A stretch of 64,000 nt of DNA, from contig NZ_PJZI01000007.1 in NCBI RefSeq assembly GCF_002858805.1, positions 1 through 64,000 on the forward strand. The letters run 5' to 3'. The position numbers were made by a program, and so were the translations under genes. Shown in pieces: positions 39,592 to 51,520 of the stretch; within the stretch, counting starts at the first letter, position 1; each line of letters starts with the position of its first letter. A model generated the notes under the pieces. The model saw only the letters and a program-made list of their open reading frames with translations. It searched no databases and was not told the DNA's origin. The DNA is from Chimaeribacter arupi (GTDB lineage: Bacteria > Pseudomonadota > Gammaproteobacteria > Enterobacterales > Enterobacteriaceae).

Positions 39592-40068
39592 TTAAAGATA
39601 ATCAACGTGCAAAATTTCATATTCCACGTCGCCGCCCGGCGTGTTGATCACCACCACATCATCCTGCTCTTTGCCAATCAGGCCGCGGGCAATCGGGGAG
39701 TTTACCGAAATGAGGTTCTGCTTAAAGTCAGCTTCATCATCCCCTACGATCCGGTAAGATTGTTCTTCATCCGTATCCAGGTTCAGGACCTTCACGGTGG
39801 CACCGAAAATCACCCGGCCATTATTTGGCATTTTTGTGATATCGATCACCTGAGCGTTAGACAGTTTTGCCTCGATCTCCTGAATACGCCCTTCACAAAA
39901 GCCCTGTTGCTCACGGGCGGCATGATATTCAGCATTCTCTTTCAGGTCGCCGTGCTCACGCGCATCAGCAATATCAGCGATAATTTTCGGGCGACGCACA
40001 CTCTTAAGGTAATCAAGCTCTTCGCGCAACTTCTCTGCGCCACGCAACGTCATCGGAATCTGTTTCAT
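39592..40068 (-). CDS. greA: Transcript cleavage factor GreA
   Basis: Rescues backtracked RNA polymerase by stimulating transcript cleavage; 158 residues. The acidic tip of the coiled coil is seen as [20 protein letters not shown] (DxxE with Asp41 and Glu44). C-terminal FKBP-like domain ends HVDYL. ATG 40068 ([14 protein letters not shown]) matches E. coli; a longer in-frame extension to 40176 is unsupported. Confidence 0.97.
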   Translation of the reverse strand: MKQIPMTLRGAEKLREELDYLKSVRRPKIIADIADAREHGDLKENAEYHAAREQQGFCEGRIQEIEAKLSNAQVIDITKMPNNGRVIFGATVKVLNLDTDEEQSYRIVGDDEADFKQNLISVNSPIARGLIGKEQDDVVVINTPGGDVEYEILHVDYL

Positions 40069-40327
40069 AGTTACACTACCTCTACTTCTATCCTGATTAA
40101 AAATCCGCCTTCCTGACGTGTTCGGATGAAAATGCGCAGGACCGGCGTGGCCCTTTCGCTTCCAGGCGAGAAACAAAAGAATCCTGACCGGCAGTGATAG
40201 CCGGGTCAGGATTGGTTTTGCATTTTGATACGCATTTTAACGTAGAGTTCATTATGGGTCATCGTTTACTTTTTCCTGCTTTGCACCGTAGTATGACGGC
40301 ACATTATCCATCTGTTGCCCCAAAATT

Positions 40328-41761
40328 ATGCGTTTTTCACGAATTGTCAGCGGATTAACCTGCGCATTTATGTTGTCTGCCCATGCTGCGCCGGTCGAAG
40401 ATTACACGCAATACCTGCCTGATGGTGCCAACCTGGCACTGCTGGTTCAAAAAGTAGGCTCAACGACGCCCGCCATTGATTATCACGGCCAGCACATGGC
40501 GTTACCGGCCAGTACCCAAAAAGTGCTGACGGCATTGGCCGCGTTGCTGCAACTGGGGCCGGATTTCCGCTTCAATACGACGTTTGAGAGCAGCGCGACG
40601 ATCGCAGATGGCGTATTGCGCGGCAACCTGGTGGCGCGTTTCGACGGCGACCCAACCTTTAAACGGCAAAACCTGCGCAATATGGTTGCGGCGCTGAAAA
40701 AGCAGGGTATTCGTGAAATCACCGGTGATGTGATTGTGGATACCTCCGTGTTTGCCAGCCATGACAAAGCGCCGGGCTGGCCGTGGAATGACATCACCCA
40801 GTGCTTCAGCGCTCCGCCGGCTGCCGCGATTGTTGACCGCAACTGTTTTTCAGTTTCGCTTTACAGCGCCCCAAAGCCTGACGATATCGCCTTTATCCGG
40901 GTAGCTTCCTACTACCCGGTGCATATGTTCAGCCAGGTACGTACGCTGGCAAAAGGCTCGCCGGATGCGCAATATTGCGAACTGGATGTGGTGCCGGGTG
41001 AACTTAACCGTTTCACGCTGACCGGCTGCCTGACCCAACGTGCTGACCCGCTGCCGCTGGCGTTCGCCATCCAGGATGGGGCCGCTTACGCGGGGGCCAT
41101 CCTCAAAGACGAGCTTCAGGATGCCGGGATCCAGATTGGCGGCACATTGAAACGCCAGACACAGCAGACCCCGGCCGGAACAGTCCTGGCGCAGACGCAA
41201 TCCCTGCCGTTGCATGATTTGCTGAAAATCATGCTGAAAAAGTCCGACAATATGATCGCCGATACGGTGTTCCGGACTATCGGCCATGAGCGCTTTGGCG
41301 TGCCGGGAACCTGGCGCGCCGGGGCAGATGCTGTCCGTCAGATTTTGCGGCAAAAAGCCGGGGTAGACCTCGGCAACAGCATCGTTGTGGATGGCTCCGG
41401 CTTATCGCGCCATAACCTGCTCTCCCCTGCCACCATGATGCAGGCACTGCAATACATCGCCCAGCATGACAACGAGCTGAATTTCATTGCGATGTTACCG
41501 TTGGCCGGTTATGACGGCACGCTGCGTTACCGCGGCGGCCTGCATGAGGCGGGTGTAGACGGCAAAGTGTCGGCGAAGACAGGTGCGCTTCAGGGTGTAT
41601 ATAACCTGGCCGGGTTTATCACCACCGCCAGCGGCCAGAAGATGGCCTTTGTGCAGTACCTGTCCGGCTATGCAGTTCCACCGGAAGATCAGCGCACACG
41701 GCGCGCCCCGCTGGTGAGGTTTGAAAGCCGCCTCTATCGCGATATCTACCAGAATAACTGA
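40328..41761 (+). CDS. dacB: PBP4, D-alanyl-D-alanine carboxypeptidase/endopeptidase DacB
   Basis: Periplasmic class C low-molecular-weight penicillin-binding protein, 477 residues. The signal peptide ends at SAHA (20). Active-site motifs are intact: STQK with Ser62 and Lys65, SDN at 306-308 and KTG at 417-419. It trims and cleaves peptidoglycan crosslinks. The TGA is followed after two bases by the basR start, so dacB-basR-basS looks like one operon. Confidence 0.97.
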   Translation: MRFSRIVSGLTCAFMLSAHAAPVEDYTQYLPDGANLALLVQKVGSTTPAIDYHGQHMALPASTQKVLTALAALLQLGPDFRFNTTFESSATIADGVLRGNLVARFDGDPTFKRQNLRNMVAALKKQGIREITGDVIVDTSVFASHDKAPGWPWNDITQCFSAPPAAAIVDRNCFSVSLYSAPKPDDIAFIRVASYYPVHMFSQVRTLAKGSPDAQYCELDVVPGELNRFTLTGCLTQRADPLPLAFAIQDGAAYAGAILKDELQDAGIQIGGTLKRQTQQTPAGTVLAQTQSLPLHDLLKIMLKKSDNMIADTVFRTIGHERFGVPGTWRAGADAVRQILRQKAGVDLGNSIVVDGSGLSRHNLLSPATMMQALQYIAQHDNELNFIAMLPLAGYDGTLRYRGGLHEAGVDGKVSAKTGALQGVYNLAGFITTASGQKMAFVQYLSGYAVPPEDQRTRRAPLVRFESRLYRDIYQNN

Positions 41762-41763
41762 GC

Positions 41764-42426
41764 ATGAAACTACTGATCATTGAAGATGATGCACTGTTGC
41801 AACAAGGCCTTTCGGCCGCGCTTTCTGCGCAGGGCTACGTGTGTGACTGCGTCAGCTGTGCAGCCGACGCAGTCCGTTATCTTCCTGCCAGTCAGTACAG
41901 CTTAATTATTCTTGATCTGGGGCTGCCGGATCGCGACGGCACGTCGCTGTTGCGTCAGTGGCGGCGTGAAAACATGGCGCTGCCGGTGTTAATTCTGACG
42001 GCGCGTGATGCCATGGAGGATCGGGTAGAGGGGCTGGATGCAGGCGCGGATGATTACCTGATAAAGCCTTTCGCGCTGGCTGAACTGCAGGCGCGTGTCC
42101 GCGCTCTGTTGCGGCGCTATCAAGGGCACAGCGATAATCTGCTGACCGTGGATAATCTCACGCTTAATCTGTCGACTCAGCAGGTTTCTCTGGATAACAA
42201 GCCCCTGGAGATCACGCCTAAAGAGTTTGCCATTCTGTCCCGGTTGATGCTGCGTGCAGGGCACACGGTCAACCGGGAGCTGTTACAACACGATCTCTAC
42301 ACCTGGCAGGATGATTTAGGCTCCAATACTCTGGAAGTGCATATCCACAATCTGCGCCGCAAACTGGGCAAAGAGCGCATCCGTACCGTGCGCGGTATTG
42401 GTTACCGGCTGGATGCCCAGTCATGA
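41764..42426 (+). CDS. basR: Response regulator BasR (PmrA)
   Basis: OmpR/PhoB-type regulator of 220 residues. Receiver domain with acidic pocket at 8-9, phospho-acceptor Asp51 and Lys101; winged-helix DNA-binding domain from about 125, ending IRTVRGIGYRLDAQS. Closest recognisable match is BasR/PmrA, which controls lipid A modification and polymyxin resistance. QseB-type regulators are similar, so the name rests on sequence and on the partner kinase. It overlaps basS by four bases. Confidence 0.82.
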   Translation: MKLLIIEDDALLQQGLSAALSAQGYVCDCVSCAADAVRYLPASQYSLIILDLGLPDRDGTSLLRQWRRENMALPVLILTARDAMEDRVEGLDAGADDYLIKPFALAELQARVRALLRRYQGHSDNLLTVDNLTLNLSTQQVSLDNKPLEITPKEFAILSRLMLRAGHTVNRELLQHDLYTWQDDLGSNTLEVHIHNLRRKLGKERIRTVRGIGYRLDAQS

Positions 42427-43484
42427 TCAGTATGCGTCGGCGTTTATTGTTAATGCTGGCGTTAATTCTGCTGGTCACCCAACTCATCAGTGTTTTCTGG
42501 CTCTGGCATGAGAGCCGGGAACAGATTAGCCTGCTGGTGGATACTACACTGACCGCTAAAGTCCGTAACCAGCACGTGGAAATGGAAATTGCCGAGGCAG
42601 TGGCTTCCTTGCTGGCTCCCTCGCTGATTATGCTCGGCATCACGTTACTGCTCTCCTTCTGGGCCATCAGCTGGATTATCCGCCCGCTGAATCAGCTGCA
42701 ACAGCGTCTGCAGAACCGTTCTGCGGATAATCTGACTCCCCTGCCGATTAATAGCGATATGCAGGAAATTGTGTCGGTGACGACATCGCTTAATCAACTG
42801 CTGGCGCGGCTCTCCAATACTATTCAGCAAGAGCGCCTGTTTACGGCCGATGCAGCTCATGAATTACGCACGCCCCTGGCGGGCATCAGGCTTCATCTGG
42901 AGCTGATGGAGCAAAAGGGAATCACTGAAAGCCGGGTGTTGATCGCACGTCTCGATCTGCTGATGCATACCATTGAGCAGCTGCTCATGCTGTCACGGGC
43001 CGGGCAAAACTTTGCCGGCGGCCACTATCAGCGGATTAACTGGGTTGAAGAGGTTGCCCTGCCCCTGCGCGAAGAGTTGGAGGAGATGGCTGCGCAACGT
43101 CAGCAAACGGTGATATGGCACATGCCAACCCAGGCCTGGATGGAGGGGGATGCGGTATTGCTGCGGCTGATGTTACGGAACATGGTGGAAAATGCGCACC
43201 GTTACAGCCCTGAACAGACGCGTATCACTGTGTCGTGTCTGGCACAGCAGGCGCAATGGCAACTGACGGTGAGCGACGAAGGGCCGGGCATTGATGAAAA
43301 TCTGGCGGGTGAGCTGACTAAGGCCTTTACGCGGATGGATCAACGTTATGGCGGCAGCGGATTAGGGCTAAATATTGTTATTCGTATCGCCCAGCTTCAC
43401 CGGGCGACCCTGACGCTACAAAACCGGCCTGAAGGGGGTTTGGCGGCCCAATGCCTGCTCCCTTCCCGGCTTGATCCAGCCTGA
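42423..43484 (+). CDS. basS: Sensor histidine kinase BasS (PmrB)
   Basis: Inner-membrane histidine kinase of 353 residues. Two membrane helices (about 8-28 and 62-86) enclose a very short periplasmic loop containing two ExxE motifs (Glu30-Glu33 and Glu55-Glu58), the Fe3+/Al3+ sensing signature of Salmonella PmrB. The HAMP-type linker follows; the H-box FTADAAHELRTPLAG has His146; N, G1 and G2 boxes end in GGSGLGLNIV. ATGA overlap with basR shows coupled translation. No eptA gene accompanies the pair, unlike E. coli. Confidence 0.85.
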   Translation: MISMRRRLLLMLALILLVTQLISVFWLWHESREQISLLVDTTLTAKVRNQHVEMEIAEAVASLLAPSLIMLGITLLLSFWAISWIIRPLNQLQQRLQNRSADNLTPLPINSDMQEIVSVTTSLNQLLARLSNTIQQERLFTADAAHELRTPLAGIRLHLELMEQKGITESRVLIARLDLLMHTIEQLLMLSRAGQNFAGGHYQRINWVEEVALPLREELEEMAAQRQQTVIWHMPTQAWMEGDAVLLRLMLRNMVENAHRYSPEQTRITVSCLAQQAQWQLTVSDEGPGIDENLAGELTKAFTRMDQRYGGSGLGLNIVIRIAQLHRATLTLQNRPEGGLAAQCLLPSRLDPA

Positions 43485-43499
43485 TTGCTCAGATGCGTA

Positions 43500-43530
43500 T
43501 AAAAAAGGCTGCCCGAAGGCAGCCTTTTTT
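43500..43530. terminator. Bidirectional terminator between basS and obgE
   Basis: AAGGCTGCC-CGAA-GGCAGCCTT stem with A-run on one side and T-run on the other, between convergent genes. Confidence 0.93.
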
Positions 43531-43537
43531 CCGCAGA

Positions 43538-45698
<2,161 letters not shown>

Positions 45699-45727
45699 AT
45701 CCTGCCCCGACGTCCACTCTAAAATGT

Positions 45728-45757
45728 AAAAAGCCCCGCAACAGAATTGCGGGGCTT
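45728..45757 (-). terminator. Terminator after rpmA
   Basis: AAGCCCCGCAA and TTGCGGGGCTT form an 11-bp perfect stem, followed by a short T-run on the minus strand; it lies between rpmA and yhbE. Confidence 0.9.
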
Positions 45758-45783
45758 ACATCTACCAGTAAGGCTCGAAAAAC

Positions 45784-46050
<267 letters not shown>

Positions 46051-46056
46051 CTAAAC

Positions 46057-46425
<369 letters not shown>

Positions 46426-46441
46426 TCACAATAGGGCGCGA

Positions 46442-46470
46442 ATTCTACGCAAAAAAGCATCGCATGACAA
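46442..46470 (-). promoter_or_regulatory. rplU-rpmA promoter (sigma-70)
   Basis: TTGTCA and TAGAAT, each 5/6 to consensus, with an exact 17-base spacer on the minus strand, about 75 bases upstream of rplU. A GC-rich stretch after the -10 box fits stringent control of ribosomal genes. Confidence 0.8.
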
Positions 46471-46629
46471 GAGCAGAATAAAGTCAGAAGAAGAAAAAAA
46501 GCACAGCTCATTTCGCGACGTTTATCTATGCCATTTTTCAAGTACAATCAATGGTACTGTTACTACGATGAGCCGCTGCGTGCGGTGCTCCCATTCATGG
46601 TGAAGAGCATCCTAATAGAAAAAAACACA

Positions 46630-47601
46630 ATGAACCTTGAACAGATTACCGACTTAACCGCACAAGATATGGCGGCCGTAAACGCGATCATTCTCGACCA
46701 GCTCAACTCTGATGTCACCCTGATCAACCAGTTGGGCTACTACATCATCAGCGGCGGCGGCAAGCGCATCCGGCCGATGATCGCGGTGCTGGCTGCGCGC
46801 GCGCTCAACTATACCGGCCAGAAACATGTCACCGTTGCGGCCCTGATTGAATTTATTCATACCGCCACCCTGCTGCACGATGATGTGGTTGACGAGTCAG
46901 ATATGCGCCGCGGCAAAGCCACGGCGAATGCGGCCTTCGGCAACGCAGCCAGCGTGCTGGTCGGCGATTTTATCTATACCCGTGCCTTCCAGATGATGAC
47001 CGGCCTGGAGTCACTGCGTGTACTGGCGCTGATGTCTGAAGCGGTCAATGTGATTGCCGAAGGCGAAGTGCTGCAACTGATGAACTGTAACGATCCGGAC
47101 ATCACCGAAGAGAGTTACATGCGGGTTATCTACAGTAAAACGGCCCGGCTGTTTGAAGCGGCGGCGCAGGCTTCGGCCATCCTGTCAGATGCCACCGAGC
47201 AGCAGGAAAAAGCGTTGCAGGACTATGGCCGTTACCTCGGTACCGCTTTCCAGCTCATCGACGATTTACTCGATTACGATGCCGATGGCAGCACGTTGGG
47301 CAAAAATACCGGCGATGATTTGGACGAAGGCAAACCGACCCTGCCGCTGTTACATGCCATGAAACACGGCAATGCCGAACAATCTGCACTGATCCGTCAG
47401 GCGATTGAGGAAGGCAACGGCCGCCATCTGCTGGAGCCGGTGCTGGAAACCATGCATCAGGCCGGGTCACTGGCCTATACCCGCCAGCGTGCGGAAGAAG
47501 AAGCGGATAAAGCCATTGCCTGCCTGAGCATCCTGCCGGACACGCCATACCGCCGCGCCCTGGAAGGGCTGGCGCACCTGGCCGTGAAACGCGAGTACTG
47601 A
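46630..47601 (+). CDS. ispB: Octaprenyl diphosphate synthase IspB
   Basis: Essential trans-prenyltransferase making the C40 side chain of quinones; 323 residues. Both Asp-rich motifs are intact: DDVVD at 84-88 and DDLLD at 211-215. ATG 46630 (MNLEQITDLTAQDM) matches E. coli; an in-frame start at 46528 adds 34 unsupported residues. It supplies the tail for the ubiquinone route that includes UbiT, UbiU and UbiV. Confidence 0.97.
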   Translation: MNLEQITDLTAQDMAAVNAIILDQLNSDVTLINQLGYYIISGGGKRIRPMIAVLAARALNYTGQKHVTVAALIEFIHTATLLHDDVVDESDMRRGKATANAAFGNAASVLVGDFIYTRAFQMMTGLESLRVLALMSEAVNVIAEGEVLQLMNCNDPDITEESYMRVIYSKTARLFEAAAQASAILSDATEQQEKALQDYGRYLGTAFQLIDDLLDYDADGSTLGKNTGDDLDEGKPTLPLLHAMKHGNAEQSALIRQAIEEGNGRHLLEPVLETMHQAGSLAYTRQRAEEEADKAIACLSILPDTPYRRALEGLAHLAVKREY

Positions 47602-47607
47602 GGCAAT

Positions 47608-47639
47608 AACCGGCTGCCTGGTCACCGGGGCAGCCGGTT
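47608..47639. terminator. Hairpin between ispB and the Mu c-like gene
   Basis: AACCGGCTGCC and GGCAGCCGGTT form a perfect 11-bp stem around 10 bases just after ispB; it overlaps the 3' end of the convergent gene. The T-run is lacking, so termination strength is unclear. Confidence 0.6.
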
Positions 47640-47966
47640 AAGCAGCCCCTGCATCCCCTCTTTGACAATCAGGGCGATCACCCGCCGGCGTTGCGCGTCG
47701 GTCAGTTGGTGATAGCCCTCGATCCAGATCGTTAATGGGCTTTTCCCAGGCTTTCCGGGCACGACGCCAGAACACTGCCTCGTCAATTCAGCGACGGCGG
47801 CGGCCGGTAAACTCCGGATAGAATATTCCACCGCTTTTCCCTGTACGCCATGACGGCGCCGCCTGTCCCAGCCTTCGCGCCGGGCTCTGGCATTTACGCC
47901 CTGTGGGGTTGAAGGCAGGCTATACACTTCTGCCAGCTCTTTGGCCGTAAACCACGCTTGTTTCAT
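47622..47966 (-). CDS. Mu c-repressor-like DNA-binding protein
   Basis: 114-residue protein with a Mu-type winged-helix domain (about 3-55), as in phage Mu c repressor and the MuA end-binding domain: WFTAKELAEVYSLPSTPQGV, then REGWDRRRRHGVQGKAVEY. The C-terminal segment LTDAQRRRVIALIVKEGMQ also resembles the end of Mu c (ELxxxEARKALKLLSKGG), so this looks like a compact full repressor rather than a fragment. I start at ATG 47966, behind AAGGA. It is convergent with ispB and divergent from sfsB, the Mu Ner homologue. No other phage genes are near. Target unknown. Confidence 0.78.
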   Translation of the reverse strand: MKQAWFTAKELAEVYSLPSTPQGVNARARREGWDRRRRHGVQGKAVEYSIRSLPAAAVAELTRQCSGVVPGKPGKSPLTIWIEGYHQLTDAQRRRVIALIVKEGMQGLLNRLPR

Positions 47967-48391
47967 TATCCTTCTCGCGTCTGAATGCCCGGTTAAGACA
48001 GGACACGCCCTGATCACTGCCGCGTGTTTTTAACCCCTCTGTTATACCATTCACCCACAAAGACCACACCAAAATTACGCGTATAAACGCGGATGCACAG
48101 ATTTTTCAGACCCCTTGCCCGCTTTCAGGGATTTTTCAGATAAATTTTCGTTAATTTTCTATAAAAACCATTAATACATACTCCGTAAATGATTGATGGA
48201 AAACATTACCGTTCTGTTTCGTTTGGCTTATTTCACTGCATTTACAGCCATTATTTGTTGATGAGCACACATTCTTACCGTCTTTCAGAAAGTTATTTGC
48301 GCAAACTTACTAAATTTGATGTTATGAATTTCTCAAAATGCACGCAGGATTTTAAGCAACATGTGCATGTGGACGAGTAAGGACAAAGGGA
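47967..48391. other. Divergent control region between the Mu c-like gene and sfsB
   Basis: 425 bases without a convincing gene; a 63-codon frame at 48189-48380 lacks a ribosome site. It holds a short palindrome CGCGT-ATAA-ACGCG (48079-48092) and two direct copies of GATTTTTCAGA (48101-48111 and 48130-48140), both candidate operators. The sequence becomes AT-rich toward sfsB. Confidence 0.6.
48101..48140. repeat. Direct repeat GATTTTTCAGA (two copies)
   Basis: Two identical 11-base copies start 29 bases apart, in the divergent region of two Mu-type regulators. The spacing is close to three helical turns, as for paired operator sites. Evidence is positional only. Confidence 0.5.
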
Positions 48392-48739
48392 ATGAACATC
48401 AAGCTAAAGGCGGATTGGCACTCAGCAGATATTATTTCTGCCCTGCATAAAAGGGGCACGTCAATGGCGGCATTATCACGTAAAGCGGGGTTGAGTTCCT
48501 CGACCCTGGCCAACGTGCTTTACCGCCCCTGGCCTAAGGGAGAATGGATTATTGCCCACGCTCTGGGTGTTCACCCGAAGCGCATCTGGCCCAGCCGTTA
48601 TTTTGATGCAGAGACGCTGTTACCGATTGAGCGGACAACCCGCCGGCCTTTGCCGAAGAAACTGCAACAGCCTTTGCCGAAGAGAGTGCCGCAGCCGTTG
48701 GTGAGAAAGGAGCGCGCCGGGGTGAAAAATCCCGGTTGA
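48392..48739 (+). CDS. sfsB: SfsB (Nlp), Mu Ner-like regulator
   Basis: Ner-family helix-turn-helix protein of 115 residues. The HTH region (about 8-70) has DWHSADIISALHKRGTSMAALSRK-type sequence and SSSTLANVLYRPWPKGEWII, closely like E. coli SfsB, which activates maltose genes. A C-terminal basic, proline-rich extension with three PLPKK/R-type units (about 84-110) is absent from the 92-residue E. coli protein. AAGGA lies 8 bases before ATG 48392. In E. coli murA follows; here convergent mdh does. Confidence 0.9.
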   Translation: MNIKLKADWHSADIISALHKRGTSMAALSRKAGLSSSTLANVLYRPWPKGEWIIAHALGVHPKRIWPSRYFDAETLLPIERTTRRPLPKKLQQPLPKRVPQPLVRKERAGVKNPG

Positions 48740-48781
48740 AAAAACCGCTGAAGCCAGCCCGGATTCCGGCCCCGAAAACGA

Positions 48782-48804
48782 ACCGCTGGCATAGCGCCAG
48801 CGGT
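48782..48804. terminator. Hairpin between sfsB and mdh
   Basis: ACCGCTGGC and GCCAGCGGT are perfect 9-bp arms around a 5-base loop between convergent genes. It lacks a clear T-run. Confidence 0.55.
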
Positions 48805-48831
48805 AATAGGGAAGTTATGCGTTAACGAATT

Positions 48832-49770
48832 TTACCCGTTAACGAACTGTTCCCCCAGTTCGATATCCTTGCGCAATACCTCCAGCATCCCTTCCAGCGC
48901 CTGTTTTTCAAATGCGCTTAATGTGCCGATATCCTGGCGTTCAGCCACGCCCTCTTTACCCAACAGCAGCGGTTGCGCAAAGAAACGGGCATAGCGGCCT
49001 TCCCCTTCAACATACGCGCACTCTACCACGTTACTTTCACCTTGCAGCGCCCGCACCAGCGACAGGCCAAAACGCGCGGCAGCCTGGCCCATAGAGAGTG
49101 TGGCTGAACCTCCGCCCGCTTTGGCTTCCACCACTTCTGTCCCGGCGTTCTGGATACGCCTGGTCAGCTCTGCCACTTCGTCCTCAGAGAAGCTGACGCC
49201 CGGCACCTGTGACAGCAGCGGCAAGATAGTGACACCGGAGTGCCCGCCAATGACCGGCACTTCAACCTCTTCCGGCTGTTTGCCTTTCAGCGCAGCCACA
49301 AAGGTATTCGCCCGGATGGTATCCAGGGTGGTCACGCCAAATAATTTGTTTTTGTCGTATACGCCGGCTTTTTTCAGTACTTCAGCCGCAATGGCCACGG
49401 TGGTGTTAACCGGGTTGGTGATAATACCGATCAATGCGCCGGGGCAGGTTTTCGCGACCTGCTGGATCAGGTTACGCACAATCCCGGCGTTGACGTTGAA
49501 CAGATCAGAGCGATCCATACCCGGCTTACGTGCCACCCCGGCAGAGATCAATACCACGTCAGCGCCTTGCAAGGCCGGGGTGGCATCTTCACCACTGAAA
49601 CCTTCAATGCTTACTGCAGTAGGGATATGGCTGAGATCGACGGCCACGCCGGGCGTGACGGGTGCGATGTCATAGAGAGAGAGTTCCGAACCTGAAGGCA
49701 ATTGGGTCTTAAGCAAAAGGGCGAGCGCCTGACCAATACCGCCGGCTGCGCCGAGGACTGCAACTTTCAT
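48832..49770 (-). CDS. mdh: Malate dehydrogenase
   Basis: NAD-dependent TCA-cycle enzyme, 312 residues as in E. coli. The NAD loop GAAGGIGQ is at 7-14. Substrate and catalytic residues Arg81, Arg87, Asp150, Arg153 and His177 are all present. It is divergent from argR, as in E. coli, across 455 bases that hold a CRP-like site. Confidence 0.98.
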   Translation of the reverse strand: MKVAVLGAAGGIGQALALLLKTQLPSGSELSLYDIAPVTPGVAVDLSHIPTAVSIEGFSGEDATPALQGADVVLISAGVARKPGMDRSDLFNVNAGIVRNLIQQVAKTCPGALIGIITNPVNTTVAIAAEVLKKAGVYDKNKLFGVTTLDTIRANTFVAALKGKQPEEVEVPVIGGHSGVTILPLLSQVPGVSFSEDEVAELTRRIQNAGTEVVEAKAGGGSATLSMGQAAARFGLSLVRALQGESNVVECAYVEGEGRYARFFAQPLLLGKEGVAERQDIGTLSAFEKQALEGMLEVLRKDIELGEQFVNG

Positions 49771-49955
49771 CCTATACTCCTTTTTTATGGTAAACGTAAA
49801 AATGCTGTGAATTCAGAACATTAATACTTTACGTCATCGCGTGATCCACCACAAACCATTAACAGGGCCTGTGCGGGCTTAGGCGATAATTCAGCCCGAA
49901 CATTAAGGAAACTGCGAAGTAAATGAAGATCATAGTGCACAACGTGCCTGCAGAG

Positions 49956-49971
49956 TATGACATGATTCACA
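49956..49971. promoter_or_regulatory. Candidate CRP site upstream of mdh
   Basis: TATGA-CATGAT-TCACA matches the CRP consensus TGTGA-N6-TCACA at 9 of 10 positions. It lies about 190 bases upstream of mdh, a gene under CRP control in E. coli. Confidence 0.5.
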
Positions 49972-50132
49972 GCCTGCTAACCGTGAGCCGTGTGGCATCG
50001 ATGCACAACATTTGAACAACATAATCTTAATAAGAATTCTACATATTGCCACTCGGCTAAAAACCCTGCCCAAACGGCATATTCATTACACAATGATTTT
50101 GCTACACTTCGCGCCTTTCCTTGTGCGAGTAA

Positions 50133-50696
<564 letters not shown>

Positions 50697-51121
50697 CCGG
50701 TGTGATACCGCAAGGGTACTGGCCAGGCTGGCCGGGCCATTGCGGTTGGTATGCTGCCCCTCCCCTCTTCCCTTTCCGCCCCTCTGCCTGCTCATTGTCC
50801 CTGAGTGATAATTCCATTGCGTTACCTGCATTACGCATATTGCTGCGCACTTCCCTGCTTCAGCAGTGATTATCACTGCTATGAACAGCACATTTAGTTA
50901 AATCATCCTAGATGTTTGATCTTACGAAAAATTAACCATAAATGTTCAAGATTTATACAATTTTTATGCTTTTTGGTTATTAAAAACTCACAAAGCCCCT
51001 CAAAGTAACCTCAAAAACTATTAGCGTCCTATTTATTTTCGAATGTTACCAGGCGTATACTTCTTTCCGTGATGAAACTCACAGTTTCCTAACGAATAAT
51101 AAAATACGACGAGGCTAAACC
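50697..51121. other. Gene-free region between argR and yhcN
   Basis: 425 bases without a supported gene. The first part holds a GC-rich stem-loop after argR (50707-50746). The second half is very AT-rich and ends in the yhcN leader, with TATACT at 51056-51061 as a possible -10 box and GACGAGG as ribosome site. Confidence 0.6.
50707..50746 (+). terminator. Stem-loop after argR
   Basis: ACCGCAA and TTGCGGT enclose a second stem TGGCC/GGCCA. It lies 10 bases after the argR stop but has no T-run. Confidence 0.4.
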
Positions 51122-51385
51122 ATGAACATTAAAACAACCATCGCGGCTGCCAGCATCCTTTCTGCACTGTCATTCGGCGCGTTTGCAGCACAATCTATCG
51201 ATGCCAATCAGGCCGCTTCTTTGCAACCTATGGGCACCATTTCTGTAAGCGGCGTCAGCGCAGCACCTTCTGACATCCGTCAGGCACTGTCTGAAAAAGC
51301 GGATGATAAAGGCGCAAAAGCCTACCGGGTTATCGAGGCGTATAACAACGGCAACTATCACGCGACCGCAGAAATCTACCAGTAA
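51122..51385 (+). CDS. yhcN: YhcN, periplasmic DUF1471 stress protein
   Basis: Small secreted protein of the BhsA/McbA/YhcN (DUF1471) family, 87 residues. Signal peptide ends at AFA/QS (about 22). The family core is seen as IRQALSEKADDKGAKAYRVI, followed by EAYNNGNYHATAEIY. E. coli YhcN responds to acid and peroxide. It sits after argR as in E. coli. Confidence 0.92.
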   Translation: MNIKTTIAAASILSALSFGAFAAQSIDANQAASLQPMGTISVSGVSAAPSDIRQALSEKADDKGAKAYRVIEAYNNGNYHATAEIYQ

Positions 51386-51520
51386 TAAAACGTGCCCGGT
51401 AAAACGCACGTCAGTGAATCCCTGAGGGATCGGTGATCCCGGCAATGCATCAGAACAACCGGCAGGCAATACCTGTGATATGGCCTTAACGGTTGTCAGC
51501 CAACATTAAGGAACATCATC

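Noticed and set aside
48189-48380. 63-codon frame upstream of sfsB
   Set aside because: No ribosome site, no signal or domain, and it overlaps the likely control region.
47622-48739. Prophage or Mu-like element
   Set aside because: Only two regulator-like genes are present; there is no transposase, structural gene or end sequence, and ispB and mdh flank them directly.
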